Source of the DNA: Rhodoferax sp. BAB1
Lineage (GTDB): Bacteria > Pseudomonadota > Gammaproteobacteria > Burkholderiales > Burkholderiaceae_C
Direction of reading: 5' to 3'
NCBI RefSeq assembly: GCF_013334205.1
Contig: NZ_CP054424.1
Coordinates: forward strand, 764,001-828,000
DNA: 64,000 nucleotides
The position numbers and the translations under genes are program-made. Below, piece after piece: positions 41,020 to 48,656 of this stretch. Under the pieces are notes generated by a model that was given only the letters and a program-made list of their open reading frames with translations, was not told where the DNA came from and did no database searches. Within the stretch, counting starts at the first letter, position 1. Each line of letters begins with the position of its first letter.

Positions 41020-42222
41020 ATGAAACACACCGTGCCCTTTGCCCTGCTGCGTCGCACCTTTTTTGCCGCGGCCGTTTCCACTGTGCTGGCTGTGCCGGCC
41101 CTGGCGGCCGACAACGTCAAGATCGGCCTGCTGTCCACGCTCTCCGGCCCCGGCGCCGGTCTGGGCATCGACATCCGCGACGGTTTCCAGCTGGCGGTGA
41201 AGTTGAACGGCGGCAAGCTCGGCGGCCTGCCGGCGGAGGTGATCGTGGCCGATGACCAGGCCAGCCCCGACGTGGGCCGCCAGACGGCCGACCGCCTGGT
41301 CAAGCGCGACAAGGTCGATTTCATGACCGGCGTCGTGTTCTCCAACGTCATGCTGGCCGTGGGCGCGCCCACCTTCGCCGCCAAGACTTTCTACATCAGC
41401 GCCAATGCCGGCCCCTCGCAGTACGCCGGCGCCCAGTGCAATCCCTATTTCTTCAGTGCCTCCTGGCAGAACGACAACCAGCACGAGGCCGTGGGCAAGA
41501 CCGTGGCCGACAAGGGTTTCAAGCGCGTGGCGCTGATCGCCCCCAACTATCCCGCAGGCAAGGACGCGCTGGCCGGCTTCAAGCGTTTCTACACGGGCGG
41601 CGAGATCGTCTCCGAGAGCTACACCCCGCTCAACCTGCTGGACTACGGTGCCGAGCTGTCCAAGCTGCGCGCGGCCAAACCCGATGCGGTCTATATCTTC
41701 CTGCCCGGCGGCCTGGGCATCAACTTCATCAAGCAGTTCGTCGGCGCCGGCCTGTCCAAGGACATGACCCTCTTCGGCCCTGGCTTCTCGGGTGACGAGG
41801 ACGTGATCAAGGCCGTGGGCAACCCCATGCTGGGCATGTTCAACACCTCGCAGTGGGCACACGACCTGGACAACGCCGCCAACAAGAAGTTCGTGGCCGC
41901 CTTCGAGAAGGAATACGGCCGCCTGCCCACGCTCTACGCCTCGCAGGGGTATGACGCGGCCCAGCTGATCGGCGCCGCCGTGCGCGACAGCAAGGGCAAG
42001 CTCGACGACAAGGCCGCCGTGCACAAGGCACTCAAGGCGGCGAAGTTCGACTCGGTGCGCGGCAGCTTCAAGTTCAACAGCAACCAGTTCCCCATCCAGG
42101 ACTACTACCTGCGTGTCATCACCCAGGACAGCAAGGGCCGCGTGACCAACCGCACCCTGGGCACCGTGTTCAAGAACCACGGCGACGCCTACGCTGCCGA
42201 TTGCAAGATGCCGGGCTTGTGA
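41020..42222 (+). CDS. Branched-chain amino-acid-type ABC transporter binding protein
   Basis: This predicts 400 residues from the ATG at 41020, which has AGGAAAGA just upstream; an in-frame start at 40957 would precede the signal peptide. The signal peptide ends PALAAD. The periplasmic binding fold of LivJ type follows: VKIGLLSTLSGPGAGLGIDI, ADDQASPDVGRQTADRLV and FFSASWQNDNQHEAVGKTV. Such proteins bind branched-chain or other amino acids, amides, urea or aromatic acids. It starts a six-gene operon. The ligand cannot be assigned. Confidence 0.93.
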   Translation: MKHTVPFALLRRTFFAAAVSTVLAVPALAADNVKIGLLSTLSGPGAGLGIDIRDGFQLAVKLNGGKLGGLPAEVIVADDQASPDVGRQTADRLVKRDKVDFMTGVVFSNVMLAVGAPTFAAKTFYISANAGPSQYAGAQCNPYFFSASWQNDNQHEAVGKTVADKGFKRVALIAPNYPAGKDALAGFKRFYTGGEIVSESYTPLNLLDYGAELSKLRAAKPDAVYIFLPGGLGINFIKQFVGAGLSKDMTLFGPGFSGDEDVIKAVGNPMLGMFNTSQWAHDLDNAANKKFVAAFEKEYGRLPTLYASQGYDAAQLIGAAVRDSKGKLDDKAAVHKALKAAKFDSVRGSFKFNSNQFPIQDYYLRVITQDSKGRVTNRTLGTVFKNHGDAYAADCKMPGL

Positions 42223-42247
42223 TCCGCACGTTGTTTCCCGCCCCTCG

Positions 42248-43168
42248 ATGACCGGCATCCTTTTCCTGGAGCAGGCCTTGAACGGCCTGCAGTTCGGGCT
42301 CATGCTGTTTTTGCTGGCAGCGGGCCTGACGCTGGTCTTCGGCATCATGGACATGATCAACCTGGCGCACGGCTCGCTCTACATGGTGGGCGCCTACCTG
42401 GTGGCCGCAGCCACCACGGCCAGCGGTTCCTTCTGGATCGGTCTGGGCGCGGGCATCGTGGGCGCGGCCGTCTTCGGCGTGCTGCTGGAGCTCACGGTGC
42501 TGCGCCGTCTCTACACCCGCGACCATCTCTCGCAGGTGCTGGGCACCTTTGCCATCCTGCTCATGTGCAATGAGGCGGTGCGTTTCATCTGGGGCTCGCA
42601 ACCGGTGCTGCTGAGCCCGCCCGATTCCCTGGCCGGCCCGGTCGAACTGCTGAGCGGTTTCTATTACCCGGCCTACCGCCTGCTCATCATCGGCGTGGGG
42701 CTCGTCGTGGCGCTGGGGCTGTGGGGGCTCATCACGCGCACCCGCATCGGCATGCAGCTGCGCGCCGGTGCCTCCAACCGCGAGATGGCCCTGGCCATGG
42801 GCGTGCCGGTGCGTGCCCTGTTCACGGCGCTGTTCGGCCTGGGCGCCGCGCTGTGCGCCGTGGCCGGTGGTTTGCTGGGCCCGCTGCTGGCGGTGCAGGT
42901 GGGCATGGGCGAGAGCATCCTGATCCTGGCCTTTGTGGTCATCGTGATCGGCGGCATCGGCTCGGTGCGCGGCGCGCTGCTGGGGGCCCTGCTGGTCGGC
43001 GTGGTGGACACGGCGGGGCGCACGCTGATCCCGCTGCTGTTCGGTGCCGTGCTGGGGCCGGCCGCGGCCGACAATGCCGGCCCGGCGGTGGCCTCCATCC
43101 TGATCTACGTGCTGATGGCTGCCGTGCTCTTCTTCAAGCCGCGCGGCCTGTTTCCTGCCCATGGCTGA
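42248..43168 (+). CDS. livH: Branched-chain amino-acid-type ABC permease (LivH)
   Basis: This predicts 306 residues with about eight membrane helices. The family start is FLEQALNGLQFGLMLFLLAA, and LTLVFGIMDMINLAHGSLYM is the strongly conserved LivH segment. The cytoplasmic coupling loop is MQLRAGASNREMALAMGVPV. It forms the channel with LivM, which starts eight bases before its stop. It lies 25 bases after the binding-protein gene. No odd features were seen. Confidence 0.93.
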   Translation: MTGILFLEQALNGLQFGLMLFLLAAGLTLVFGIMDMINLAHGSLYMVGAYLVAAATTASGSFWIGLGAGIVGAAVFGVLLELTVLRRLYTRDHLSQVLGTFAILLMCNEAVRFIWGSQPVLLSPPDSLAGPVELLSGFYYPAYRLLIIGVGLVVALGLWGLITRTRIGMQLRAGASNREMALAMGVPVRALFTALFGLGAALCAVAGGLLGPLLAVQVGMGESILILAFVVIVIGGIGSVRGALLGALLVGVVDTAGRTLIPLLFGAVLGPAAADNAGPAVASILIYVLMAAVLFFKPRGLFPAHG

Positions 43169-44144
43169 GCCGCTGCCGTCGACGCCCGCCATGCGCAGCC
43201 TGCTCGACCATGCCCCGGGCTGGCGCTGGGTCTTGCCGCTGGCCGTGCTGCTGCTGGCCTTCCCCTTCATCACGCCGCTGATCGGCGGTGACTTCTACCT
43301 GGGCCTGGCCGCGCGCATCCTGATCTTTGCGCTGGCGGCCACCAGCCTCAACCTCATCCTCGGTTTCGGCGGCATGGTGAGTTTCGGCCACGCGGCCTTC
43401 GTCGGCGTGGGCGCCTACACGGCCGGCATCCTGTTGCAGGCCGGTGTGCACTCGGCCTGGTTGCTCTGGCCGGCGGCCATGGGGGTGGCCGCGCTGTTTG
43501 CCGCCGTGATCGGCGCCATCAGCCTGCGCACGCGCGGTGTCTACTTCATCATGATCACGCTGGCCTTCGCGCAGATGCTCTATTACCTCGCGACCTCGAC
43601 CAAGGCCTACGGCGGCGACGACGGCCTCTCGCTGTCCGCGCGCGGCACGCTGGGCGGCGGGCTGGACCTGGCCAACGAACGCACCTTCTACTGGACCGTG
43701 CTGGCCCTGGTGGCGCTGGCCCTGCTTTTTGTCGGGCGCCTGCTCAATGCGCGTTTCGGCCATGCCCTGCAGGCCATGCGCGAGAACGAGCAACGCATGG
43801 AAGCCGTGGGTTTTGCGGTCTACAGCCACAAGCTGGTGGCCTTCATCATTGCCGGCGCGCTGGCGGGCCTGGCCGGGGCCCTGCTGGCCAGCCTGGGCGG
43901 TTTCGTCAGCCCGTCCACGATGCAGTGGAGCCAGTCCGGCCTGCTGATGGTCATGGTCATCCTGGGCGGTGTCGGCCATCTCTGGGGCGGGGTCATCGGC
44001 GCCGTGGTCTTCCTGCTGCTGGAGGAGCTGCTGAGCCACTACACCATCTACTGGCAGTTCGTGCTGGGCGCTGTCTTGCTGGCCGTGGTGCTGGCCGCGC
44101 CCAACGGGCTCATGAGCCTGTTCAGGCGCAAGGAGCGGGCATGA
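43161..44144 (+). CDS. livM: Branched-chain amino-acid-type ABC permease (LivM)
   Basis: This predicts 327 residues. After a short N-terminal region the LivM signature LNLILGFGGMVSFGHAAFVG appears, then RTRGVYFIMITLAFAQMLYY and the coupling loop LQAMRENEQRMEAVGF. About nine membrane helices are expected. It pairs with LivH. Its stop overlaps the livG ATG by four bases. The length and motifs are normal for the family. Confidence 0.93.
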   Translation: MAEPLPSTPAMRSLLDHAPGWRWVLPLAVLLLAFPFITPLIGGDFYLGLAARILIFALAATSLNLILGFGGMVSFGHAAFVGVGAYTAGILLQAGVHSAWLLWPAAMGVAALFAAVIGAISLRTRGVYFIMITLAFAQMLYYLATSTKAYGGDDGLSLSARGTLGGGLDLANERTFYWTVLALVALALLFVGRLLNARFGHALQAMRENEQRMEAVGFAVYSHKLVAFIIAGALAGLAGALLASLGGFVSPSTMQWSQSGLLMVMVILGGVGHLWGGVIGAVVFLLLEELLSHYTIYWQFVLGAVLLAVVLAAPNGLMSLFRRKERA

Positions 44145-45058
44145 GCATGAGCGTCGCCGGGCCGCCCCAAGACGCGAGGGCCCCTGAGGGGCTGACGACC
44201 GCGGCTCCCAGCCTGCCTGCGCAGGCTGGGACGGGAGGAAGAGGCGCTGCGTCTCACAGCGACACGTCCAGCGCAGCACACGCAGTGGCAAGCGTGGGGG
44301 CCTCTGTGCTCTTGCAGGTCACGGGGCTGGTCAAACGCTACGGTGGCCTGGTGGCCACCGACGGCGTCAACCTCACGGTGCGCGCCGGCGAGATCCACGC
44401 CCTGATCGGCCCCAACGGCGCCGGCAAGACCACCCTGATCCAGCAGCTCTCGGGCGCGCTGGCGCCCGATGCCGGCGCCATCACCTTCGACGGGACCGAC
44501 ATCACGCCGCTGTCCATGCACGAGCGCGTGCACCGCGGCCTGGCGCGTTCCTACCAGATCACCAGCATCTTCACGCGCTTGCCGGTGCTCGACAACGTGG
44601 CCCTGGCCCTGCAGGCGCGCAGCGGCAGCAGCCTGCGTTTCTGGGCGGCGGCACGGGCCGAGACGCAACGCTACGAACAGGCGGCGGCCCTGCTGGCGCG
44701 CGTGGGCCTGGGCGAACGCGTGCAGCAGTTGGCCGGTGCGCTCTCGCATGGTGAGCAGCGCCAGCTGGAAGTGGGCATGGCCCTGGCCACAGGTGCCAGG
44801 CTGCTGCTGCTGGACGAGCCCATGGCCGGCATGGGCCCGGAAGAATCCGAACGCATGGTGGCCCTGCTGCAGGGCCTGCGCGGCGAACTCACCCTGCTGC
44901 TCGTCGAGCACGACATGGACGCCGTGTTCCGCCTGGCCGACACCATCTCGGTGCTGGTGGCCGGTCGTATCATCGCCAGCGGCCCGCCGGCCCTCATCCG
45001 CGCCGATGCCGAAGTACGGCGTGCCTATCTGGGTGATGAACTCGGGGAGCCCGTCTGA
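44141..45058 (+). CDS. livG: Branched-chain amino-acid-type ABC ATPase (LivG) with atypical N-terminal extension
   Basis: This predicts 305 residues. The ATPase domain begins at residue 56 (VLLQVTGLVKRYGGL) with Walker A GPNGAGKTT, signature LSHGEQRQLE, Walker B LLLLDEPMAGMGPEES and the H loop LLVEHDMD. It energises LivH and LivM. Residues 1-55 form a low-complexity Ala/Ser/Pro extension absent from ordinary LivG. That DNA contains a perfect 10-bp inverted repeat (44207-44230), as in an intergenic repeat that has been absorbed into the gene. The start at 44141 overlaps the livM stop; internal translation starts downstream are possible. Confidence 0.9.
   Translation: MSMSVAGPPQDARAPEGLTTAAPSLPAQAGTGGRGAASHSDTSSAAHAVASVGASVLLQVTGLVKRYGGLVATDGVNLTVRAGEIHALIGPNGAGKTTLIQQLSGALAPDAGAITFDGTDITPLSMHERVHRGLARSYQITSIFTRLPVLDNVALALQARSGSSLRFWAAARAETQRYEQAAALLARVGLGERVQQLAGALSHGEQRQLEVGMALATGARLLLLDEPMAGMGPEESERMVALLQGLRGELTLLLVEHDMDAVFRLADTISVLVAGRIIASGPPALIRADAEVRRAYLGDELGEPV
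44207..44230. repeat. REP-like inverted repeat inside the livG extension
   Basis: CCCAGCCTGC and GCAGGCTGGG are exact reverse complements separated by CTGC. It lies in the part of livG that has no counterpart in the family. It resembles the GC-rich intergenic hairpins common in Comamonadaceae. Copies elsewhere were not seen in the window. Confidence 0.55.
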
Positions 45059-45627
45059 TGCGGCGCCAGTCCACCCCGCCGATGGCCACAGCCCGGCCGC
45101 CAAGGTCCCGCGGCTGGTGGCGTTTCCATCCCCTGACCCTCTTGGTGGGCCTGCTGCTGCAACTGCACCTGGCCTACCTGCTCGGTGCCGACCAGTTCAA
45201 CGCGGTGCCCGAGCCGGACCAGCTGGTGCAGATCCCTGTCGAGGTGCTGCAGGTGCAGGACAGCGTCCCGCATCTGGAAGTGCGGCTGGTGGACGAAACC
45301 CAGCGCAGCATGGAGTTCCCGGTGTCGCTGGCCCTGCTCGCCTCGGCGCGCGTGCCGCTGGACGCGGATGAGCGGGACAGCCTGCAGTCTTGCATGGGCT
45401 ACGTGCTGGGCGTACCCATGCGCTGGGTGTCGGACGAGCGCTTCCGCATCTGGGAGCTGCACTGCGGCCCCGTGCACCGGGTCTATGCCGAATTCAAGGC
45501 GGCCTATGAGGCGGCGGCCCGGGACGCGCAGCGTGCCATGGAGTGGCACGGTGGCGCCATCCTCTTGCTGACCGTGTTGCTGTTGTGGCTGGAGCGTCGT
45601 TTCCAGCGGCGCTGGGGGTTGGCATGA
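45058..45627 (+). CDS. Membrane-anchored protein of unknown function within the liv operon
   Basis: This predicts 189 residues. One membrane helix lies near the N-terminus (PLTLLVGLLLQLHLAYLLGA) and a second at the C-terminus (AILLLTVLLLWLERRFQRRW). Between them is a soluble segment of about 115 residues with two cysteines (SLQSCMGYVLG and WELHCGPVHR). Topology would place that segment in the periplasm if the basic ends are cytoplasmic. It begins within the livG stop (TGATG) and precedes livF by 58 bases, a position where ordinary liv operons have no gene. I do not recognise a family. Confidence 0.72.
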   Translation: MRRQSTPPMATARPPRSRGWWRFHPLTLLVGLLLQLHLAYLLGADQFNAVPEPDQLVQIPVEVLQVQDSVPHLEVRLVDETQRSMEFPVSLALLASARVPLDADERDSLQSCMGYVLGVPMRWVSDERFRIWELHCGPVHRVYAEFKAAYEAAARDAQRAMEWHGGAILLLTVLLLWLERRFQRRWGLA

Positions 45628-45685
45628 GCGCCGCACGGCCGCCAGCAGGCGCTCGCACCGCAATGCGCAGCATGGAGGTTACCGA

Positions 45686-46396
45686 ATGAGCGCCTTGCTC
45701 GAAGTGCAGGATCTGCAGACCGCCTACGGTTCCAGCCAGGTGCTGTTCGGCATCAGCCTGACGGTGGCGGCGGGTGGGGTGGCCACCCTGCTGGGGCGCA
45801 ATGGCATGGGCAAGACCACCACGGTGCGCTCCATCCTGGGCCTGACGCCGCCGCGCAGCGGGGAGGTGCGTTTCCTTGGTGAACGCATCGACGGTCTCAG
45901 CCCGGACCGCATCGCGCGCATGGGCCTGGCCCTGGTGCCCGAGGGTCGGCAGATCTTCCCGAACCTGTCGGTCGAAGAAAACCTGCGCGCCTTCGCGGCC
46001 AACCGCCGGGCTTCTTCCCAGCCCTGGACGCTGGACCGGGTCTACGAACTCTTCCCCGCGCTGGCCGGGCGCCGCCGCCACATGGGCAACCAGCTCTCGG
46101 GTGGCGAGCAGCAGATGCTGGCCATCGGCCGTGCGCTCATGACCAACCCGCAGCTGCTGATCCTGGACGAGGCCAGCGAAGGCCTGGCCCCGCTGATCCG
46201 CGAGCAGATCTGGGCCTGCCTGGCGCAACTACGCGCCCAGGGGCAAAGCATCCTGGTGATCGACAAATACGTGCAGCGCCTCATCCAGCTCGCTGATGCG
46301 CACACCATCATCGAGCGCGGGCGTGTGGTCTGGTCTGGCAACTCGGCCGGGCTGGCCGCCGATCCTGCCCTCTGGCACCGTTACCTTGGTGTCTGA
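45686..46396 (+). CDS. livF: Branched-chain amino-acid-type ABC ATPase (LivF)
   Basis: This predicts 236 residues, the usual LivF length. Walker A is GRNGMGKTT, the signature is LSGGEQQMLA, Walker B is LLILDEASEGLAPL, and the C-terminal segment has IIERGRVVWSG. GGAGG sits seven bases before the ATG. It is the last gene of the transporter operon. The H-loop histidine position reads DKYVQ rather than the usual EQ/EHN sequence, so a Lys/Tyr replaces the customary switch residue region, as happens in some LivF proteins. Confidence 0.93.
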   Translation: MSALLEVQDLQTAYGSSQVLFGISLTVAAGGVATLLGRNGMGKTTTVRSILGLTPPRSGEVRFLGERIDGLSPDRIARMGLALVPEGRQIFPNLSVEENLRAFAANRRASSQPWTLDRVYELFPALAGRRRHMGNQLSGGEQQMLAIGRALMTNPQLLILDEASEGLAPLIREQIWACLAQLRAQGQSILVIDKYVQRLIQLADAHTIIERGRVVWSGNSAGLAADPALWHRYLGV

Positions 46397-46408
46397 GGCC
46401 GCGCCTCA
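46394..46408. terminator. Small palindrome joining two convergent stop codons
   Basis: TGAGGC-CGC-GCCTCA is a perfect 6-bp hairpin. Its left arm holds the livF TGA and its right arm holds the TGA of the convergent oxidoreductase gene. It has no T-run, so terminator function is doubtful. Confidence 0.35.
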
Positions 46409-47275
46409 CTTCATCCCGTTGCGCTGCGCCAGTTCCACGAACAGCCCGGCCTGGTCCAGGTCCTTCAGGCCGTGATCCACGCCAGCGGCGTAGATCTGTT
46501 CCAGCAGGGCCGTGATGGGCGCGGTGAACCCCATGCCGGCGGCGGTGTCCAGCGCATTGCGCATGTCCTTGAGCTGCACGGTCAGGGTGGCGCGCGCCGT
46601 GAAGTCGCGCTCCACCATGCGCTGGCCATGCACCTGCAGGATGCGGCTGTCGGCAAAACCACCGCTGATGGCTTCTTTCACCTTGGCCGGGTCGGCACCG
46701 CCCTTCTGGCACAGCAGCAGGGCTTCGGCCACGGCGCCGATGGTGATGCCCACGATCATCTGGTTGGCCAGCTTGGCCAGCTGGCCCGAGCCGCTGGGGC
46801 CGACCAGGGTGGCGCGGCCCAGGGCCGCGAACACCGGCCGGGCGCGCTCGAAGGTGCTGAGCTTGCCGCCGGCCATGATGGCCAGGGTGCCGGCCTCGGC
46901 GCCCAGGGTGCCGCCCGAGACCGGGGCGTCCAGGTGGGTGATGCCCATGCCGCCCAGGCGTTCCGAGTGCGCGCGCGCCTCGGCCGGCTTGATGGACGAC
47001 ATGTCGATCAGCACGGTGCCGGGTTTCATGGTGCCGGCCACGCCGCTCTCGAACAGCAGCTGCTCGACCACGGGGCCGTGCTCCAGCATGGTGACCACGA
47101 ATTCCGCGCCCGATACGGCGCCGGTGGGGGTGTCGTGCACGGTGGCGCCAAAGGCGGCCAGGCCTTCGGCCTTGGTCCGCGTGCGGTTCCAGACCTGCAC
47201 GGTGTGCCCGGCCTCGCACAGGCGGCGTGCCATCGGAAAGCCCATCTTGCCGGTTCCCAACACGGTGATGTTCAT
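46406..47275 (-). CDS. 3-hydroxyisobutyrate dehydrogenase-family NAD(P) oxidoreductase
   Basis: This predicts 289 residues. The Rossmann start is ITVLGTGKMGFPMARRLCEA. The substrate motif is THLDAPVSGGTLGAEAGTLA, and the catalytic lysine lies in GSGQLAKLANQMIVG. The C-terminal helical domain is typical of beta-hydroxyacid dehydrogenases. Members include 3-hydroxyisobutyrate dehydrogenase, tartronate semialdehyde reductase and glyoxylate or succinic semialdehyde reductases. It converges with livF. The substrate is not determined; valine breakdown would fit the neighbouring amino-acid transporter but is only a guess. Confidence 0.92.
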   Translation of the reverse strand: MNITVLGTGKMGFPMARRLCEAGHTVQVWNRTRTKAEGLAAFGATVHDTPTGAVSGAEFVVTMLEHGPVVEQLLFESGVAGTMKPGTVLIDMSSIKPAEARAHSERLGGMGITHLDAPVSGGTLGAEAGTLAIMAGGKLSTFERARPVFAALGRATLVGPSGSGQLAKLANQMIVGITIGAVAEALLLCQKGGADPAKVKEAISGGFADSRILQVHGQRMVERDFTARATLTVQLKDMRNALDTAAGMGFTAPITALLEQIYAAGVDHGLKDLDQAGLFVELAQRNGMK

Positions 47276-47360
47276 CTTGTTACCTCCTGCGTTTTCCCGG
47301 ATATGCCAAGATAGTCATCCTTGAAAAACCGCACTATTGTCTTTCATCCGGAGCCCTGAC

Positions 47361-48218
47361 ATGAAGAAGTTCGATCCCGCCTGGCTGGACCGCATGTACA
47401 ACAACCGCGCCCTGGTGCCCGAGCACGCCATGCACTTTGTGCGCTGGGCCGACGCCTCGGACGACGCCCGTCACGCGCACCCCTGCCAGACCGACATCGC
47501 CTATGGCAAGGGCCCGATGGAAAAGCTCGACGTCTTTCCCAGCAACCAGCCGGGCTCGCCCGTGGTGGTCTTCATCCACGGCGGCTGGTGGCGCGCGCTC
47601 GACAAGTCCGACCACTCCTTCATCGCCCCGGCCTTCAAGAACCTGGGCGGCTGCGTTTTCATTCCCAACTACGCGCTGTGCCCGGCCGTGACGATTCCCC
47701 AGATCACGCTGCAGATGGTCCAGGCCCTGGCCTGGGTCTACCGCAATGCGAAGAAGTTCGGTGGCGACCCCCGCCGCATCTACGTGGTGGGCCACTCCGC
47801 CGGTGGCCACCTGGCCGCCATGCTGCTGGACTGCCTCTGGCCTCAGGTGGGCAAGGACCTGCCGGCTGACCTGGTCAAGGGCGCGCTCTCCATCTCCGGT
47901 CTCTACGACCTGGAGCCCATCATGCACACGCCCTTCCTCAAGGGCGATCTGCGCCTCACGCCCGAGCAGGTGGCGATGGCCAGCCCGGCGCTGCTGCCGG
48001 CGCCGAAAAAAGGCGTGCTCTACACCGTTGCTGGCGCCCAGGAAAGCGCCGAGTTCATCCGCCACAACAAGCTGATCCAGCAGGCCTGGGGCAAGCAGGT
48101 GGTGCCGGTGTGCGAGACCATCCCCGAGCGCAACCACTTCAGCGTGCTGGAGGACTTGACGGCCCCCTGGCAGCACCTGCACCAGCTGGCGATCCGGCTG
48201 GTGTTCGGCAAGGTTTGA
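47361..48218 (+). CDS. Alpha/beta hydrolase (BD-FAE/arylformamidase-like esterase)
   Basis: This predicts 285 residues from the ATG at 47361, with CCGGAG upstream; a TTG at 47337 is less likely. The oxyanion motif is FIHGGWWRA, as in kynurenine formamidases and the BD-FAE group. The nucleophile serine is in VVGHSAGGHLAAML, and the late histidine lies in IPERNHFSVLED. It is divergent from the oxidoreductase gene. The HGGWW form favours formamidase or carbamate/ester hydrolysis. No tryptophan-pathway genes are adjacent, so the substrate is open. Confidence 0.88.
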   Translation: MKKFDPAWLDRMYNNRALVPEHAMHFVRWADASDDARHAHPCQTDIAYGKGPMEKLDVFPSNQPGSPVVVFIHGGWWRALDKSDHSFIAPAFKNLGGCVFIPNYALCPAVTIPQITLQMVQALAWVYRNAKKFGGDPRRIYVVGHSAGGHLAAMLLDCLWPQVGKDLPADLVKGALSISGLYDLEPIMHTPFLKGDLRLTPEQVAMASPALLPAPKKGVLYTVAGAQESAEFIRHNKLIQQAWGKQVVPVCETIPERNHFSVLEDLTAPWQHLHQLAIRLVFGKV

Positions 48219-48292
48219 CGCGGTACTAGGGGAAGTCCCTGAGGCCGCCGGGCTGCTGGTCGCAGATTGCGCTACTACACTCGAAACCTGGG

Positions 48293-48322
48293 AAGCAAAA
48301 GGGGCTGCGGCCCCTTTTGCTT
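48293..48322. terminator. Strong perfect hairpin after the esterase gene
   Basis: AAGCAAAAGGGGC pairs exactly with GCCCCTTTTGCTT around a TGCG loop, a 13-bp stem. The T-rich right arm is followed by GTGTAGCG. It lies 75 bases after the esterase stop and 38 bases before the next ATG. It is likely a terminator and could act in both directions. Confidence 0.75.
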
Positions 48323-48359
48323 GTGTAGCGATAAAACAAGACCAGAGACAGCCACCAGC

Positions 48360-48584
48360 ATGCAAGCCGAGGAGTACCTGATCGCCAGCCGTGCCATCCA
48401 CATCGAACTGGAGCGGCTGGCCCAGCGTCTCATGGAGCTGGCCCGCTTCCGCTGCGCCGAGCCTTCGAACCAGGCCTTCCTCAACCTGATGGCGCGGCAG
48501 GCCGAACTGCTGGAAGAGCTGACGCAAATGCACGACCAGGTTTCGTCCAGGTTGCGGAACTCGTCGCGTATGCCGCTGGGCTGA
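48360..48584 (+). CDS. Small helical protein of unknown function
   Basis: This predicts 74 residues. It is entirely helical and likely a coiled coil: IASRAIHIELERLAQRLMEL, then FLNLMARQAELLEELTQMHD. One cysteine occurs in FRCAE. There is no export signal. The ribosome binding site is weak, and the start was chosen because it follows the terminator hairpin directly. It precedes the hybrid sensor kinase by 72 bases and may be transcribed with it. No family is recognised. Codon usage matches its neighbours, so it is probably a real gene. Confidence 0.6.
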   Translation: MQAEEYLIASRAIHIELERLAQRLMELARFRCAEPSNQAFLNLMARQAELLEELTQMHDQVSSRLRNSSRMPLG

Positions 48585-48656
48585 AAGGGCGCAACACGGG
48601 TGCCGGTCCTGGCTGGATCCGGCAACGCTGGTTCTGCACCTTACACCGATGTCTGT

